33,212 bases of DNA from JAKSCF01 sp028279945 (GTDB taxonomy: Bacteria; Bacillota; Clostridia; Peptostreptococcales; JAAYPU01): contig JANQMT010000169.1 of assembly GCA_028279945.1 (NCBI GenBank), positions 1 through 33,212 of the forward strand, in the 5' to 3' direction. A program made the translations under genes and the position numbers. Positions 33,212 to 33,212 of this stretch are shown piece after piece (the first letter of the stretch is position 1; each line of letters starts with the position of its first letter). Below the pieces are notes generated by a model that did no database searches, was not told the DNA's origin, and saw only the letters and a list, made by a program, of their open reading frames with translations.

Positions 33212-33212
33212 C

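Overview
The window is AT-rich DNA from an anaerobic, low-GC Gram-positive bacterium, most likely a clostridium. The evidence is a T-box leader ahead of pheST, AAGGAGG-type ribosome binding sites with some TTG/GTG starts, a lipoprotein-type solute-binding protein, and oxygen-sensitive ferredoxin enzymes (an aldehyde:ferredoxin oxidoreductase and an indolepyruvate:ferredoxin oxidoreductase). Genus cannot be fixed from sequence alone.

Layout. (1) 1-4168: the tail of an upstream terminator, a promoter, a tRNA-Phe-type T-box leader, then pheS-pheT and a terminator. (2) 4185-5350: a GntR/FCD-type regulator and a MoaD-like sulfur carrier, followed by two tandem terminators. (3) 5354-20630: a long codirectional catabolic operon that starts at a strong promoter with a perfect 16-bp inverted repeat over its -10 box. 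It encodes a homocitrate/isopropylmalate-synthase-like enzyme, an enolase-superfamily cycloisomerase-like enzyme, a cyclase/kynurenine-formamidase-family hydrolase, a D-2-hydroxyacid dehydrogenase, an SDR, a LarA-like nickel racemase homologue, an iron-type alcohol dehydrogenase, a tungsten aldehyde:ferredoxin oxidoreductase, a complete tripartite tricarboxylate (TTT) transporter, a CoA-disulfide/persulfide reductase with rhodanese domain, and a DUF169 protein. (4) 20658-33212: housekeeping genes zapA, mutS2, a DUF523 gene, argS, two radical SAM genes, an unrecognised minus-strand gene, a TPR gene, iorAB, and tRNA-Asn at the right edge.

How it works together. Regions 2 and 3 look like one 16-kb metabolic island set between pheT and zapA, which are near neighbours in many Firmicutes. 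The TTT system would import a carboxylate. The racemase homologue and hydroxyacid dehydrogenase would turn a 2-hydroxy acid into a 2-oxo acid, the alcohol dehydrogenase and AOR would handle an aldehyde, and the regulator would control its own gene and the operon through similar AT-rich palindromes. The substrate cannot be named. I know of no described pathway with this exact enzyme set, so it is the best candidate here for an undescribed system.

Other unusual features are a run of nine in-phase 11-bp quasi-palindromic repeats just upstream of the hydroxyacid dehydrogenase gene, a LarA homologue with Arg at the usual catalytic-lysine position, and several unexplained inverted repeats between operon genes.
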